Origin: Pantoea eucalypti
GTDB taxonomy: Bacteria; Pseudomonadota; Gammaproteobacteria; Enterobacterales; Enterobacteriaceae
Reading direction: 5' to 3'
Assembly (NCBI RefSeq): GCF_009646115.1
Contig: NZ_CP045720.1
Span: forward strand, 3,596,001 to 3,660,000
DNA length: 64,000 nucleotides
Position numbers and translations under genes: made by a program. Position 1 is the stretch's first letter. Each line of letters starts with the position of its first letter. Shown in pieces: positions 53,249 through 64,000 of this stretch. A model generated the notes under the pieces. The model worked only from the letters and a program-made list of their open reading frames with translations, searched no databases and was not told the DNA's origin.

Positions 53249-53464
53249 ATTCAACCTGTTCCTTGCACGATAATCGTACAGTTAAAGCTTCACCAGTATT
53301 GATGGGGAGTCTCGTCATCACCCATCAGAAGCGGGTGTGAATACTAACCAAAGGCGCATATCTCTGCAAGTGCAATTTTTACTACCCGAACTGATTGCAG
53401 AAAAAAGCGCCATCCCGGTGATTTTACAGGCAGTTCCACACTCTGCAGACTGCCTGTTACTGTT

Positions 53465-54799
53465 TTAAACAGCCTTGACCTGATCGGCGATGCGATTCGC
53501 CAGTTCGGTGACCTGCGCTTCATTTTCGCCTTCGACCATCACACGAATCAATGGCTCGGTGCCGGACTTACGCAGCAGAACACGTCCGCGATCTGCCAGC
53601 GCTTTTTCCACTTCCGCGGTCACGGTTTTGACGGCATCGCTTTGCAGCGGATCATGTTCACCTGAAAAGCGCACGTTGACCAGAACCTGCGGCAGCATTT
53701 TCATACCACTGCAGAGATCGTGCAGGCTCATGTGGTTGCGCACCATTGCAGTAAGTACTTGCAAACTTGCAACGATACCGTCGCCGGTCGTGGTTTTATC
53801 GAGCAGGATCACATGACCGGAGTTCTCAGCACCGAGACGCCAGCCCTTCTCCTGCATCTTCTCCAGCACATAACGGTCACCCACTTTGGCGCGGGTAAAC
53901 GGAATGCCAAGCTGCTTCAGCGCTAACTCCAGTCCCATGTTACTCATCAGCGTACCCACTACACCGCCGCGTAACTGTCCCTGGCGCAATGCTTCACGTG
54001 CAATGATATAGAGGATCTGGTCACCATCCACTTTGTCGCCCAGATGGTCAATCATCATGATACGGTCGCCGTCGCCGTCGTAGGCCAGACCAATATCAGC
54101 TTTCTCGGCCAGCACACGCTGCTGCAGCAGTTTGAGATCGGTTGCACCGCACTCTTTATTAATGTTCATGCCATCTGGCTGGACACCAATAGCAATGACG
54201 GTCGCACCCAGTTCACGCAATACATTCGGCGCGATGTGGTAGGTGGCACCATTGGCACAGTCGACCACAATCTTCAGGCCATTCAGATTCAGTTCGCTGG
54301 GGAATGTCCCTTTGCAAAACTCAATGTAACGCCCTGCGGCATCCACGATGCGGCTGGCACGGCCTAACTGCGCTGATTCAACACAGGTAATCGGCTTTTC
54401 CATCTCCAGCTCAATCGCTTCTTCAACGTCATCAGGCAATTTGGTGCCTTCGGAGGAAAAGAACTTAATCCCGTTGTCGTCAAACGGGTTGTGCGACGCC
54501 GAAATCACAATGCCCGCCTCTGCGCGGAAGGTGCGGGTCAGATAGGCGATGGCGGGCGTCGGCATCGGGCCGGTAAACGCCGCTGTCAGGCCTGCCGCAG
54601 CGAGGCCTGCTTCCAGCGCGGACTCCAGCATGTAGCCAGAGATACGGGTATCTTTACCAATAATGATCTTCTTAGAACCATGGCGCGCCAGCACTTTACC
54701 TGCGGCCCAGCCGAGCTTCAGGACAAAATCGGGGGTAATGGGGGTTTCACCGACTTTGCCGCGAATGCCGTCTGTACCGAAATATTTACGATTACTCAT
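53465..54799 (-). CDS. glmM: phosphoglucosamine mutase
   Basis: Interconverts glucosamine-6-phosphate and glucosamine-1-phosphate for UDP-GlcNAc, peptidoglycan and LPS synthesis. 444 residues. The active Ser102 is in [13 protein letters not shown], the Mg loop is DGDGDRI, the sugar-specificity segment is GAENSGHVI, and phosphate-binding [15 protein letters not shown] is near the C-terminus. Start overlaps the folP stop by 4 bp. Confidence 0.98.
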   Translation of the reverse strand: MSNRKYFGTDGIRGKVGETPITPDFVLKLGWAAGKVLARHGSKKIIIGKDTRISGYMLESALEAGLAAAGLTAAFTGPMPTPAIAYLTRTFRAEAGIVISASHNPFDDNGIKFFSSEGTKLPDDVEEAIELEMEKPITCVESAQLGRASRIVDAAGRYIEFCKGTFPSELNLNGLKIVVDCANGATYHIAPNVLRELGATVIAIGVQPDGMNINKECGATDLKLLQQRVLAEKADIGLAYDGDGDRIMMIDHLGDKVDGDQILYIIAREALRQGQLRGGVVGTLMSNMGLELALKQLGIPFTRAKVGDRYVLEKMQEKGWRLGAENSGHVILLDKTTTGDGIVASLQVLTAMVRNHMSLHDLCSGMKMLPQVLVNVRFSGEHDPLQSDAVKTVTAEVEKALADRGRVLLRKSGTEPLIRVMVEGENEAQVTELANRIADQVKAV

Positions 54800-55635
54800 G
54801 ATACTCCTTTTGCTCTTCGGGTCGCTTCGACCACGCGCATCGCTTCGGCCGTCTCTTTTACGTCATGCGCGCGAATAATCTGCGCGCCCTGCATGGCAGC
54901 AATCACCGCGCAGCTCAGGCTGCCGGTTAAACGCTGTGATGGGCCGACATTTAACAGCTGACCAATCATTGACTTACGCGACATCCCAACCAGCAGCGGC
55001 AGACCGAAGTGGTGAAAATCGCCCAGATGAGCCAGCAGTTCATAATTGTGGCTGAGATTTTTACCGAAACCGAAGCCCGGGTCGAGTATCAGCCGCTTTT
55101 TTTTAATTCCCGCCGCTTCACAGCGTGCAATCTGCTGAGCGAAGTAAGTGTCCACTTCGCTTAAGATGTTTTCGTAAACCGGTGCCTGCTGCATGGTGCG
55201 CGGCTCGCCCTGCATATGCATTAAACAGACGGGAAGTCCGGTAGCGGCTGCAGCATCGAGCGCGCCTGGTTCAGTGAGTGAACGAACGTCATTAATGATG
55301 TGAGCACCCACTCGCGCAGCTTCCCGGATAACCTCGGCTTTAGAGGTGTCCACTGAGATCCAGACTTCGAAACGCTGGGCGATGGCTTCGACCACCGGAA
55401 TCACCCGCTCCAGCTCTTCCTCCACACTCACTTCATCAGCGCCAGGACGGGTTGATTCACCGCCCACGTCGATAATGGTGGCACCTGCATTAACCATCTC
55501 ATTGGTATGCGTCAGCGCATCAACCAGCGCGTTATGTTTACCACCATCTGAAAAGGAGTCCGGCGTGACATTCAGAATGCCCATCACATGCGGGAAAGAT
55601 AAATCGAGATGGGAATCACGGGCAAACAACTTCAT
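54796..55635 (-). CDS. folP: dihydropteroate synthase
   Basis: Joins p-aminobenzoate to 6-hydroxymethyl-dihydropterin diphosphate in folate synthesis; the sulfonamide target. 279 residues, with pterin-binding signatures [17 protein letters not shown] and [20 protein letters not shown], then [16 protein letters not shown] and GMSRKSMIG. Coupled to glmM downstream and separated from ftsH by a terminator. Confidence 0.98.
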   Translation of the reverse strand: MKLFARDSHLDLSFPHVMGILNVTPDSFSDGGKHNALVDALTHTNEMVNAGATIIDVGGESTRPGADEVSVEEELERVIPVVEAIAQRFEVWISVDTSKAEVIREAARVGAHIINDVRSLTEPGALDAAAATGLPVCLMHMQGEPRTMQQAPVYENILSEVDTYFAQQIARCEAAGIKKKRLILDPGFGFGKNLSHNYELLAHLGDFHHFGLPLLVGMSRKSMIGQLLNVGPSQRLTGSLSCAVIAAMQGAQIIRAHDVKETAEAMRVVEATRRAKGVS

Positions 55636-55670
55636 GGTGAAAACTCCTTGCTGATCAATATCTGGATGTA

Positions 55671-55696
55671 AAAAACCCCGGACCAGCCGGGGTTTT
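55671..55696. terminator. terminator between ftsH and folP
   Basis: The stem AACCCCGG/CCGGGGTT with a 5-nt loop is followed by TTTTTT on the minus strand; A/T tracts on both sides. Confidence 0.88.
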
Positions 55697-55714
55697 GTCT
55701 GACGATGTTACGTC

Positions 55715-57640
55715 TTATTTGTTGTACTGCTCTGACATGGTATTGCCTGGGTTTGGCGTACGCGGTTCATCAACCGGACGTGGCGCCTTTGGCGTACCGT
55801 TGCTATCTGAGTTGCTGCCTGGATCTTCCCAGCCTGCTGGCGGACGCACTTCGCGGCGTGCCATCAGGTCGTCGATCTGCGGTGCATCAATGGTTTCATA
55901 CTTCATCAGCGCGTCTTTCATCGCGTGAAGGATGTCCATGTTCTCACCCAGAATGCGGCGAGCACGCTGGTAGTTGCTGTCGATCAGGTGTTTGACTTCC
56001 TGGTCGATGATGCGGGCAGTTTCATCAGACATGTGTTTCGCTTTCGCGACAGAACGTCCAAGGAACACTTCACCCTCTTCTTCTGCATACAGCAACGGAC
56101 CCAGTTTTTCAGAGAAGCCCCACTGCGTCACCATGTTACGTGCCAGGTTAGTCGCGACTTTGATGTCGTTAGACGCACCGGTAGAAACACGTTCTGCACC
56201 GTAGATGATCTCTTCTGCCAGACGACCGCCGTAAAGCGTTGAAATCTGGCTTTCCAGTTTCTGACGGCTGGCGCTGATCGCGTCGCCTTCAGGCAGGAAG
56301 AAGGTCACACCCAGCGCACGGCCGCGCGGGATAATCGTAACTTTATGGACCGGATCATGCTCTGGTACCAGGCGACCAATAATCGCGTGGCCGGCTTCGT
56401 GGTAAGCCGTTGACTCTTTCTGCGATTCCGTCATCACCATGGAGCGACGTTCCGCACCCATCATGATTTTATCTTTCGCTTTCTCGAACTCAACCATCGA
56501 CACCACACGCTTGTTTGAACGGGCGGCGAACAGCGCTGCTTCGTTGACAAGGTTGGCCAGATCGGCACCTGAGAAGCCTGGGGTACCACGTGCAATGATC
56601 GCTGCATCAATATCGGTAGCCAGTGGCACACGACGCATGTGCACTTTCAGGATCTGCTCACGACCGCGTACATCGGGCAGGCCTACAACAACCTGACGGT
56701 CAAAGCGGCCCGGACGCAGCAGCGCAGGGTCCAGTACGTCAGGACGGTTAGTCGCGGCGATAACGATAATACCTTCGTTACCTTCGAAACCATCCATCTC
56801 AACCAGCATCTGGTTCAGCGTCTGCTCACGTTCATCATGACCACCGCCTAAACCGGCGCCACGCTGACGACCAACGGCATCGATTTCATCGATGAAGATG
56901 ATGCACGGTGCCGCTTTCTTAGCCTGTTCGAACATGTCGCGCACACGGGATGCACCAACACCGACAAACATTTCCACAAAGTCAGAACCGGAGATAGTGA
57001 AGAAAGGCACCTTCGCTTCGCCAGCAATCGCTTTGGCGAGCAAGGTTTTACCGGTACCCGGTGGCCCCACCATCAGAACGCCTTTTGGAATTTTACCGCC
57101 CAGCTTCTGGAAACGGCTCGGCTCACGCAGATATTCCACCAGCTCAGCCACTTCATCTTTCGCTTCGTCACAACCTGCGACGTCAGCGAAAGTGGTTTTA
57201 ATCTGGTCTTCCGTCAACATGCGGGCTTTACTTTTGCCGAAGGACATCGCGCCCTTTCCGCCACCGCCCTGCATCTGACGCATAAAGAAGATCCACACAC
57301 CGATCAGCAGCAGCATCGGGAACCACGAAATGAAGATTGAAGCCAGCAGGCTTGGTTCTTCCGGCGGTTCGCCAACCACTTTGACGTTTTTGGTCAAGAG
57401 GTTATCGAGCAACTTAGGATCATTGACAGGAATGTAGGTGGTATATTTATTGCTGTCTTTTTTGACAACGTTAATTTCACGCCCGTTAATGCGTGCCTCG
57501 CGGACCTGATCCTGGTTCACTTCCGACAGGAAGGTTGAATAATCAACCCGACGGCCATTCGACTCGCTGGGCCCAAAGCTCTGGAATACTGACATCAGCA
57601 CGACCGCGATGACTAACCAGAGAATCAGGTTTTTCGCCAT
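55715..57640 (-). CDS. ftsH: ATP-dependent zinc metalloprotease FtsH
   Basis: Membrane-anchored AAA+ protease that degrades LpxC, sigma-32 and misassembled membrane proteins. 641 residues from ATG 57640 ([22 protein letters not shown]); a TTG three codons earlier is also in frame. Two TM helices (about 4-22 and 99-119), Walker A GPPGTGKT, second region of homology ([22 protein letters not shown]) and zinc site HEAGH. The C-terminal tail is Pro-rich as in E. coli. Confidence 0.98.
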   Translation of the reverse strand: MAKNLILWLVIAVVLMSVFQSFGPSESNGRRVDYSTFLSEVNQDQVREARINGREINVVKKDSNKYTTYIPVNDPKLLDNLLTKNVKVVGEPPEEPSLLASIFISWFPMLLLIGVWIFFMRQMQGGGGKGAMSFGKSKARMLTEDQIKTTFADVAGCDEAKDEVAELVEYLREPSRFQKLGGKIPKGVLMVGPPGTGKTLLAKAIAGEAKVPFFTISGSDFVEMFVGVGASRVRDMFEQAKKAAPCIIFIDEIDAVGRQRGAGLGGGHDEREQTLNQMLVEMDGFEGNEGIIVIAATNRPDVLDPALLRPGRFDRQVVVGLPDVRGREQILKVHMRRVPLATDIDAAIIARGTPGFSGADLANLVNEAALFAARSNKRVVSMVEFEKAKDKIMMGAERRSMVMTESQKESTAYHEAGHAIIGRLVPEHDPVHKVTIIPRGRALGVTFFLPEGDAISASRQKLESQISTLYGGRLAEEIIYGAERVSTGASNDIKVATNLARNMVTQWGFSEKLGPLLYAEEEGEVFLGRSVAKAKHMSDETARIIDQEVKHLIDSNYQRARRILGENMDILHAMKDALMKYETIDAPQIDDLMARREVRPPAGWEDPGSNSDSNGTPKAPRPVDEPRTPNPGNTMSEQYNK

Positions 57641-57753
57641 GTCACTCAAGGGATTAACCTCATATTACATCGGTGTTAACAGATAGCGTAGGGTACTATA
57701 GTTCCTGCATACATGGAATCGCAGCAACGCTGCGGACTTCTCCAGCAATTTGG

Positions 57754-58383
57754 TTATAGTTTGCGCCCAGTCGCCACAATGTACACTTCACGTGAACGAG
57801 AACGTGAAGCGTCCGGCTTACGAATTTTTACTTTCGTAAACAGGGAGCGAATTTCCCGCAGGTATTCATCGAAGCCATCTCCCTGAAACACTTTCACTAC
57901 AAAACTGCCGCCAGGTGCCAGGATATCCCGACACATCTCCAGCGCCAGCTCCACTAAATACATCGACCGGGGAATATCTACGGCAGGTGTACCACTCATA
58001 TTCGGCGCCATGTCGGACATGACAACCTGAACTTTCTGATCGCCAACGCGCTCAAGCAGCGCATTGATCACCGATTCTTCACGAAAATCGCCCTGAAGGA
58101 AATCGACACCGACTATTGGATCCATTGGCAGGATATCACAGGCAATGACGCGCCCTTTGTTCCCGATTTGCTGTACCACATATTGCGACCAGCCACCGGG
58201 TGCGGCACCCAGATCTACCACGGTCATACCGGGTTTGAACAGCTTGTCACCCTGTTGTATTTCATCAAGTTTAAACCAGGCGCGCGAGCGCAACCCTTTT
58301 TTATGCGCCTGGAGCACATATTTATCGCTAAAGTGTTCCTGAAGCCAGCGGCCGGAGCTGGCTGAACGCTTTTTACCCGTCAT
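57754..58383 (-). CDS. rlmE: 23S rRNA 2'-O-methyltransferase (U2552)
   Basis: RlmE/FtsJ methylates U2552 of 23S rRNA, a late 50S assembly step, using SAM. 209 residues from ATG 58383 ([23 protein letters not shown]). SAM motif [15 protein letters not shown]; the catalytic tetrad K-D-K-E is visible as [27 protein letters not shown] and [10 protein letters not shown]. Upstream frame to 58425 is not conserved. Followed by ftsH, the usual heat-shock pair; divergent from yhbY. Confidence 0.98.
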   Translation of the reverse strand: MTGKKRSASSGRWLQEHFSDKYVLQAHKKGLRSRAWFKLDEIQQGDKLFKPGMTVVDLGAAPGGWSQYVVQQIGNKGRVIACDILPMDPIVGVDFLQGDFREESVINALLERVGDQKVQVVMSDMAPNMSGTPAVDIPRSMYLVELALEMCRDILAPGGSFVVKVFQGDGFDEYLREIRSLFTKVKIRKPDASRSRSREVYIVATGRKL

Positions 58384-58510
58384 ATTATTTCCAACTAAAT
58401 CGTCATCGTAGCGATAAACCTGCACGCAATGGGTTGCGTCGATTTGGTGATATACCCGAGATGGCGGTAGAATGAACCGTTTTCAATCCCTGAGTAAGTA
58501 AAAAACTACG

Positions 58511-58804
58511 ATGAATCTAAGTACCAAACAAAAACAGCACCTCAAGGGCCTCGCCCATCCACTCAAGCCCGTGGTTATGCTGGGTGGCAACGGCCTGACT
58601 GAAGGCGTGCTGGCCGAAATCGAGCAGGCTCTGGCGCATCACGAACTGATCAAGGTAAAAATCGCCTCAGAAGATCGTGAAACGAAACAGCTGATCGTTG
58701 AGGCTATCGTGCGTGAGACCGGTGCCAGCAACGTACAGGTGATCGGCAAAACGCTGGTGCTGTATCGCCCCTCTAAAGAGAGCAAAATTTCTCTGCCACG
58801 TTAA
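58511..58804 (+). CDS. yhbY: ribosome assembly RNA-binding protein YhbY
   Basis: 97-residue CRM-domain protein associated with pre-50S particles. Contains the CRM GxxG loop region (LGGNGLTEGVLAEIEQALAHHELIKVKI) and ends with VIGKTLVLYRPSKESKISLPR. Same length as the E. coli protein. Ended by its own terminator. Confidence 0.96.
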   Translation: MNLSTKQKQHLKGLAHPLKPVVMLGGNGLTEGVLAEIEQALAHHELIKVKIASEDRETKQLIVEAIVRETGASNVQVIGKTLVLYRPSKESKISLPR

Positions 58805-58841
58805 GTGGGCAAAGAAAGTGACATGCTCTTACCTCAGATAA

Positions 58842-58868
58842 AAGGCCGCGATGCGGCCTTTTTCTTTT
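58842..58868 (+). terminator. terminator after yhbY
   Basis: The stem AAGGCCGC/GCGGCCTT with GAT loop is followed by TTTCTTTTC. It may also serve the convergent greA. Confidence 0.85.
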
Positions 58869-58910
58869 CTTTACATTGTGCTTTAACGCTTTTCAAAGCG
58901 TAGCAACATC

Positions 58911-59387
58911 TTAAAGGTATTCCACCTTCAGGATTTCGTACTCAACGTCGCCGCCTGGGGTTTTAACAATAGCCACATCATCGGCCTCTTTTCCCACCAG
59001 GCCACGCGCCATCGGCGAATTGACCGAAATCAGATTTTGCTTAAAGTCCGCTTCGTCATCGCCCACGATACGATAAGTCGACTCTTCGTCGGTCTCGACA
59101 TTCAGTACGGTCACCGTTGCGCCGAAAATTACGCGGCCAGTTTTAGGCATCTGGGTGACGTCGATCACCTGCGCATTGGAGAGTTTGGCTTCAATCTCCT
59201 GAATACGCCCTTCACAAAAACCCTGCTCTTCACGCGCAGCATGGTATTCCGCGTTTTCTTTTAAATCGCCGTGTTCGCGTGCGTCAGCGATAGAGGCGAT
59301 AATGCGCGGGCGCTTCACGGTTTTCAGCTCGTTCAGCTCTTCGCGCAATCTTTCAGCGCCTCTTAACGTCATCGGAATCTGATTCAT
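58911..59387 (-). CDS. greA: transcription elongation factor GreA
   Basis: Rescues backtracked RNA polymerase by stimulating transcript cleavage. 158 residues; N-terminal coiled coil with the catalytic-loop acidic residues in [21 protein letters not shown], and C-terminal FKBP-like domain ending [11 protein letters not shown]. Divergent from dacB. Confidence 0.98.
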   Translation of the reverse strand: MNQIPMTLRGAERLREELNELKTVKRPRIIASIADAREHGDLKENAEYHAAREEQGFCEGRIQEIEAKLSNAQVIDVTQMPKTGRVIFGATVTVLNVETDEESTYRIVGDDEADFKQNLISVNSPMARGLVGKEADDVAIVKTPGGDVEYEILKVEYL

Positions 59388-59635
59388 TTAAGCTCCTCGC
59401 CCTCTTTCCTGTTAACGATGTCATCCTGACCGGTGACTGCAGAAAAAAGCGTTCTGCGGCACATTAGCCCGTTTTTGCAAATAAAAGAATCCTGACCCGG
59501 AGATGCTTCCAGGCCAGAAAAGAGTTTTGCAATTTGATACGTATTTTACCCCAGAGTTCACTGCGGGTCATCGTTTACTTTGCACCGTCCGGCAACGTAG
59601 TATTGACGCCCTCACCTGCCAGTTACCGCGAGATT

Positions 59636-61069
59636 ATGCGATTTTCACGACTTGTTACCGGATTAAGCTGTGCATTTATGCTGCAGGCACACGCAGCGCC
59701 AGTTGATGAATACATGCAGTACCTGCCTGACGGTGCCAATCTGGCGCTGATGGTCCAGAAAGTGGGTGCTTCAACACCGATCATTGATTATCACGGAAAA
59801 CAGATGGCCCTGCCCGCCAGTACCATGAAAGTGGTGACGGCGCTGGCGGCATTACTGGAACTGGGTGGCGATTTCCGTTTTCAGACCACTTTTGAGACTC
59901 GCGGCGCCATTATAGATGGCACCCTGAACGGCGATTTAGTCGCACGTTTCGGCGGTGATCCCACTTTAACCCGTCAGGATCTGCGCAACATGGTCGCGGC
60001 GATTAAGAAGCAGGGTATTAACCATATCAAAGGCAATCTGGTTATCGACACGTCCGTGTTTGCCAGTCACGACATGGCGCCGGGCTGGCCGTGGAACGAT
60101 ATGACTCAGTGCTTCAGCGCCCCGCCGGGTGCTGCGATTGTTGATAAGAACTGTTTCTCGGTGTCGCTCTACAGCGCGAATACGCCGGGTGAAAATGCCT
60201 TTGTTCGCATCGCCTCCTATTATCCGGCGCATATGTACAGCCAGGTCCGCACAATCGGCCGCAACAGCGGCGAAGGGCAATATTGTGAACTGGATGTGGT
60301 GCCGGGCGAGTTGAACCGCTACACGCTGACTGGCTGTATGCGTCAGCGTGCCGAACCGCTGCCGCTGGCCTTTGCCGTGCAGGATGGTGCGGCCTGGGCT
60401 GGCGAGATTCTCAAGGCGGAACTGCGGTCGTCAGAGATTGATTACAGCGGGCATCTGGTGCGTCAGACGCAGGTCACGGAGCCAGGCACCGTACTGGCAT
60501 CGACCCAGTCCGCGCCGCTGCATACGCTGCTGCACACCATGCTGAAGAAATCAGACAACATGATTGCCGACACGGTGTTCCGCACTATTGGTCATCACTA
60601 CTTCAACGTACCAGGAACCTTCCGTGCCGGGCAGGATGCGGTTCGTCGTATCCTGAAAGCGAAAGCCAACGTCGATATGGGCAACAGCATCCAGGTCGAT
60701 GGTTCCGGCCTGTCGCGTCACGACCTGATTTCGCCGCAAACCATGATGCAGGTGTTGCAGTTCATTGCGAAGAATGACAACACGCTGGATTATATTTCGA
60801 TGCTGCCGCTGGCTGGCTATGATGGCACGCTGCAATATCGGGGCGGACTGCATGAAGCAGGACTGGATGGCAAAGTCTCGGCGAAAACCGGTTCATTGCA
60901 GGGCGTCTATAACCTGGCGGGCTTTATCACTACCTCAAGTGGCGCGCGGGTGGCGTTCGTTCAGTTCCTTTCCGGGTATGCGGTACCGCCGGAAGATCAA
61001 CGTACCCGTCGTATTCCCCTGGTGCGTTTCGAGAGCCGACTCTACCGCGATATCAATCAGAACAACTGA
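59636..61069 (+). CDS. dacB: D-alanyl-D-alanine carboxypeptidase/endopeptidase (PBP4)
   Basis: Periplasmic class C penicillin-binding protein that trims and cleaves peptidoglycan cross-links. 477 residues from ATG 59636 (MRFSRLVTGL), same length as E. coli; upstream in-frame codons to 59534 are not conserved. Signal peptide cleaved near AHA20. Active-site motifs SxxK = STMK (62-65), SDN in KKSDNMIADTVF, and KTG in SAKTGSLQG. Strong terminator downstream. Confidence 0.97.
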   Translation: MRFSRLVTGLSCAFMLQAHAAPVDEYMQYLPDGANLALMVQKVGASTPIIDYHGKQMALPASTMKVVTALAALLELGGDFRFQTTFETRGAIIDGTLNGDLVARFGGDPTLTRQDLRNMVAAIKKQGINHIKGNLVIDTSVFASHDMAPGWPWNDMTQCFSAPPGAAIVDKNCFSVSLYSANTPGENAFVRIASYYPAHMYSQVRTIGRNSGEGQYCELDVVPGELNRYTLTGCMRQRAEPLPLAFAVQDGAAWAGEILKAELRSSEIDYSGHLVRQTQVTEPGTVLASTQSAPLHTLLHTMLKKSDNMIADTVFRTIGHHYFNVPGTFRAGQDAVRRILKAKANVDMGNSIQVDGSGLSRHDLISPQTMMQVLQFIAKNDNTLDYISMLPLAGYDGTLQYRGGLHEAGLDGKVSAKTGSLQGVYNLAGFITTSSGARVAFVQFLSGYAVPPEDQRTRRIPLVRFESRLYRDINQNN

Positions 61070-61082
61070 TTACGCAGTAATA

Positions 61083-61118
61083 AAAACGCAGCAGGTGATC
61101 AACCTGCTGCGTTTTTTT
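61083..61118 (+). terminator. terminator after dacB
   Basis: A 14-bp stem (AAAACGCAGCAGGT/ACCTGCTGCGTTTT) with GATCA loop and a 7-base T tract. Confidence 0.92.
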
Positions 61119-61181
61119 ATGGCTGAACGCTTCAGAAGCGGATACCAGCGTCGCCCTGAAGTGCTGGCTCCAGAAAGAACA

Positions 61182-61211
61182 ATGCCCCCTTTCATTCCTG
61201 AAAGGGGGCAT
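61182..61211 (-). terminator. hairpin after obgE
   Basis: A perfect 13-bp stem (ATGCCCCCTTTCA/TGAAAGGGGGCAT) with 4-nt loop, followed on the minus strand by TGTTC. Probable terminator or 3' stabiliser of the ribosomal protein operon transcript. Confidence 0.7.
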
Positions 61212-61239
61212 CCTATATCACGCTGTAGCAGACGCGCGG

Positions 61240-62415
<1,176 letters not shown>

Positions 62416-62582
62416 CTATCTCCGTCACACAATCGTCTGCAGCACTCTGCAGACGGGTCCGCCAGGGTCTTCTGCGCTGACCAGCGGCGGATAAATCAGG
62501 ATTGGCTTTCGCCAGTGCGTACACAAAGTGTACAGCAAACTTTTGTGATGCGTCGCTTTTACCGCAACAGACCGCAGAATGT

Positions 62583-62608
62583 AAAAAGCCCCGCAGGAGC
62601 TGCGGGGC
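62583..62608 (-). terminator. terminator between rpmA and obgE
   Basis: The stem GCCCCGCA/TGCGGGGC with a 5-nt loop is followed by TTTTT on the minus strand. obgE must then use read-through or its own promoter in the 62413-62582 interval, where I see no clear promoter. Confidence 0.85.
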
Positions 62609-62654
62609 CTTCAATTCGTGCGTTCAGACGTTAAACGTCTGCGTCACGACAACC

Positions 62655-62915
<261 letters not shown>

Positions 62916-62927
62916 TCAGATCTCCTC

Positions 62928-63239
62928 TTACGCCGTGATACCAGTGATTTTCACATCAGTGAACCACTGGCGATGGCCTGCTTGCTTACGGTAGTGCTTA
63001 CGACGACGAAACTTAACAATCTTAATTTTCTCGCCACGACCGTGAGCAACAACTTCTGCCTTGATCATTCCGCCTGAAACCAGTGGCGCGCCGATTTTCA
63101 CGTCTTCGCCATTAGCAATCATCAGAACCTGGTCAAACTCAATCGTTTCACCGGTTGCGATGTCCAGCTTTTCCAGGCGAACGGTCTGACCTTCGCTAAC
63201 TCGGTGTTGTTTACCACCACTTTGGAAAACCGCGTACAT
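62928..63239 (-). CDS. rplU: 50S ribosomal protein L21
   Basis: 103 residues, [25 protein letters not shown] through [25 protein letters not shown], the conserved L21 signature and rRNA-binding C-terminus. First gene of the operon, divergent from ispB. Confidence 0.99.
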   Translation of the reverse strand: MYAVFQSGGKQHRVSEGQTVRLEKLDIATGETIEFDQVLMIANGEDVKIGAPLVSGGMIKAEVVAHGRGEKIKIVKFRRRKHYRKQAGHRQWFTDVKITGITA

Positions 63240-63310
63240 ATAAAACTCCGCTTCTGCGCTTGCCTTTTAGTTCATCAGGCGGCGCGCTAAATATTCACAA
63301 TAGGGCGCGA

Positions 63311-63339
63311 ATTCTACGCAAAACTCCAGAAGAAGACAA
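63311..63339 (-). promoter_or_regulatory. rplU-rpmA promoter
   Basis: Minus strand -35 TTGTCT (63334-63339), 17-bp spacer, -10 TAGAAT (63311-63316), giving a leader of about 65 nt. Confidence 0.75.
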
Positions 63340-63495
63340 GAGCACTTTGCACACTCTTGCAGAAAAAAAACACAGGCTGAATGCAACCGTTTCTCAGGCA
63401 CAAAATTCAAGTACAATCAGTAACAGATTACCTGAACGCTGGCTGAGTAAACCACTTACCATGGCAGAGATAACGAGTCATAGCTGAAAAGACGA

Positions 63496-64000
63496 ATGAA
63501 CTTAGAACAGATTAATGAATTAACCGCACAGGATATGGCTGCCGTTAACCAGACCATCCTCGACCAGCTGAATTCAGATGTCTCGCTCATCAACCAGTTG
63601 GGCTATTACATCATCAGTGGTGGGGGCAAGCGTATCCGTCCCATGATTGCCGTGCTCTCCGCACGTGCCATGGGCTACAAGGGCGACCTGCACGTGACCA
63701 ATGCGGCGCTGATCGAATTTATCCACACCGCCACGCTGCTGCATGACGATGTCGTGGATGAATCCGATATGCGTCGTGGCAAAGCGACCGCGAACGCGGC
63801 GTTTGGCAATGCGGCAAGCGTGCTGGTCGGTGACTTTATTTATACCCGCGCCTTCCAGATGATGACCAGCATGGGTTCGCTGCGTATCCTGGCGCTGATG
63901 TCAGAGGCAGTAAACGTCATTGCTGAAGGTGAAGTCCTGCAGCTGATGAACGTGAATGATCCCGACATCACTGAAGAGAGCTACATGCGCGTCATTTACA
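63496..64000 (+). CDS. ispB: octaprenyl diphosphate synthase (5' part)
   Basis: Makes the C40 side chain of ubiquinone and menaquinone. Begins MNLEQINELTAQDMAAVNQTILDQLNSDV and runs open off the window end after 168 codons (E. coli total 323). The first Asp-rich motif DDVVD (84-88) in HTATLLHDDVVDESDMRRGKA binds Mg-diphosphate; SGGGKRIRP lies upstream of it. A TACAAT at 63412-63417 could be the -10 of its promoter. Divergent from rplU as in E. coli. Confidence 0.97.
   Translation, partial: MNLEQINELTAQDMAAVNQTILDQLNSDVSLINQLGYYIISGGGKRIRPMIAVLSARAMGYKGDLHVTNAALIEFIHTATLLHDDVVDESDMRRGKATANAAFGNAASVLVGDFIYTRAFQMMTSMGSLRILALMSEAVNVIAEGEVLQLMNVNDPDITEESYMRVIY

Overview
The window is a 64-kb chromosomal segment of a gamma-proteobacterium of the order Enterobacterales. 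Almost every housekeeping protein aligns end to end with its E. coli counterpart. The mix of gene content (miaE present; an RND efflux operon with its own outer-membrane channel; an exported GH20 hexosaminidase; accessory FtsI and BisC-type genes) fits the Erwiniaceae, most likely Pantoea or a close relative. The genus is inferred from gene order and content, not from a database search. No phage, insertion sequence, CRISPR array or plasmid feature was seen.

Layout. (1) Bases 1-8570: pepA end, holC, valS, a GNAT gene, miaE, rraB, argF, pyrL-pyrB-pyrI and ridA. This is the valS-to-ridA neighbourhood of enterics, with ARG boxes before argF and a full pyrBI leader (UTP-sensitive start site, pause hairpin, attenuator, leader peptide). 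(2) Bases 8571-26900: lplT-aas, a four-gene RND efflux operon, two OmrA/OmrB-family small RNAs on either side of an FtsI-like penicillin-binding protein, a BisC-like molybdoenzyme, then galR. In E. coli aas and galR are separated by little more than the two Omr sRNAs, so here the interval has been filled with about 13 kb of accessory genes. (3) Bases 26901-32124: an exported hexosaminidase and the anaerobic ribonucleotide reductase nrdDG behind paired NrdR boxes. (4) Bases 32116-40360: yraR, yhbO, yhbP, yhbQ, yhbS, ubiT, ubiUV, yhbW, then a divergent AraC regulator/SDR pair sitting where E. coli carries mtr. (5) Bases 40378-64000: the conserved translation and RNA block (deaD, yrbN, nlpI, pnp, rpsO, truB, rbfA, infB, nusA, rimP, metY, leuU), then secG, glmM, folP, ftsH, rlmE, yhbY, greA, dacB, obgE, rpmA, rplU and the start of ispB.

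How the genes work together. argF and pyrBI both consume carbamoyl phosphate and carry independent end-product controls (ArgR; UTP). lplT-aas salvage lysophospholipids. The mdtABC-plus-channel operon encodes a complete tripartite pump. ubiT/ubiUV with nrdDG give anaerobic quinone and deoxynucleotide synthesis. The metY-rimP-nusA-infB-rbfA-truB-rpsO-pnp series is the classic translation, ribosome-assembly and RNA-decay supercluster.

Most unusual observations: (a) the two Omr sRNAs share an identical first 20 nt and the same pair of GTTGC-type boxes at identical distances upstream, and they bracket an accessory FtsI homologue whose SxN motif is SSD; (b) an 18-residue YrbN upstream of deaD; (c) an SDR with Trp at the catalytic Tyr position; (d) a long Ser/Thr-only insertion in the MdtB-type pump subunit; (e) a U-U mismatch in the acceptor stem of tRNA-Leu(GAG). 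Several start codons were moved from the longest reading frame to family-consistent starts, including non-ATG starts for pnp, rimP, yhbP, ubiT and the AraC gene.
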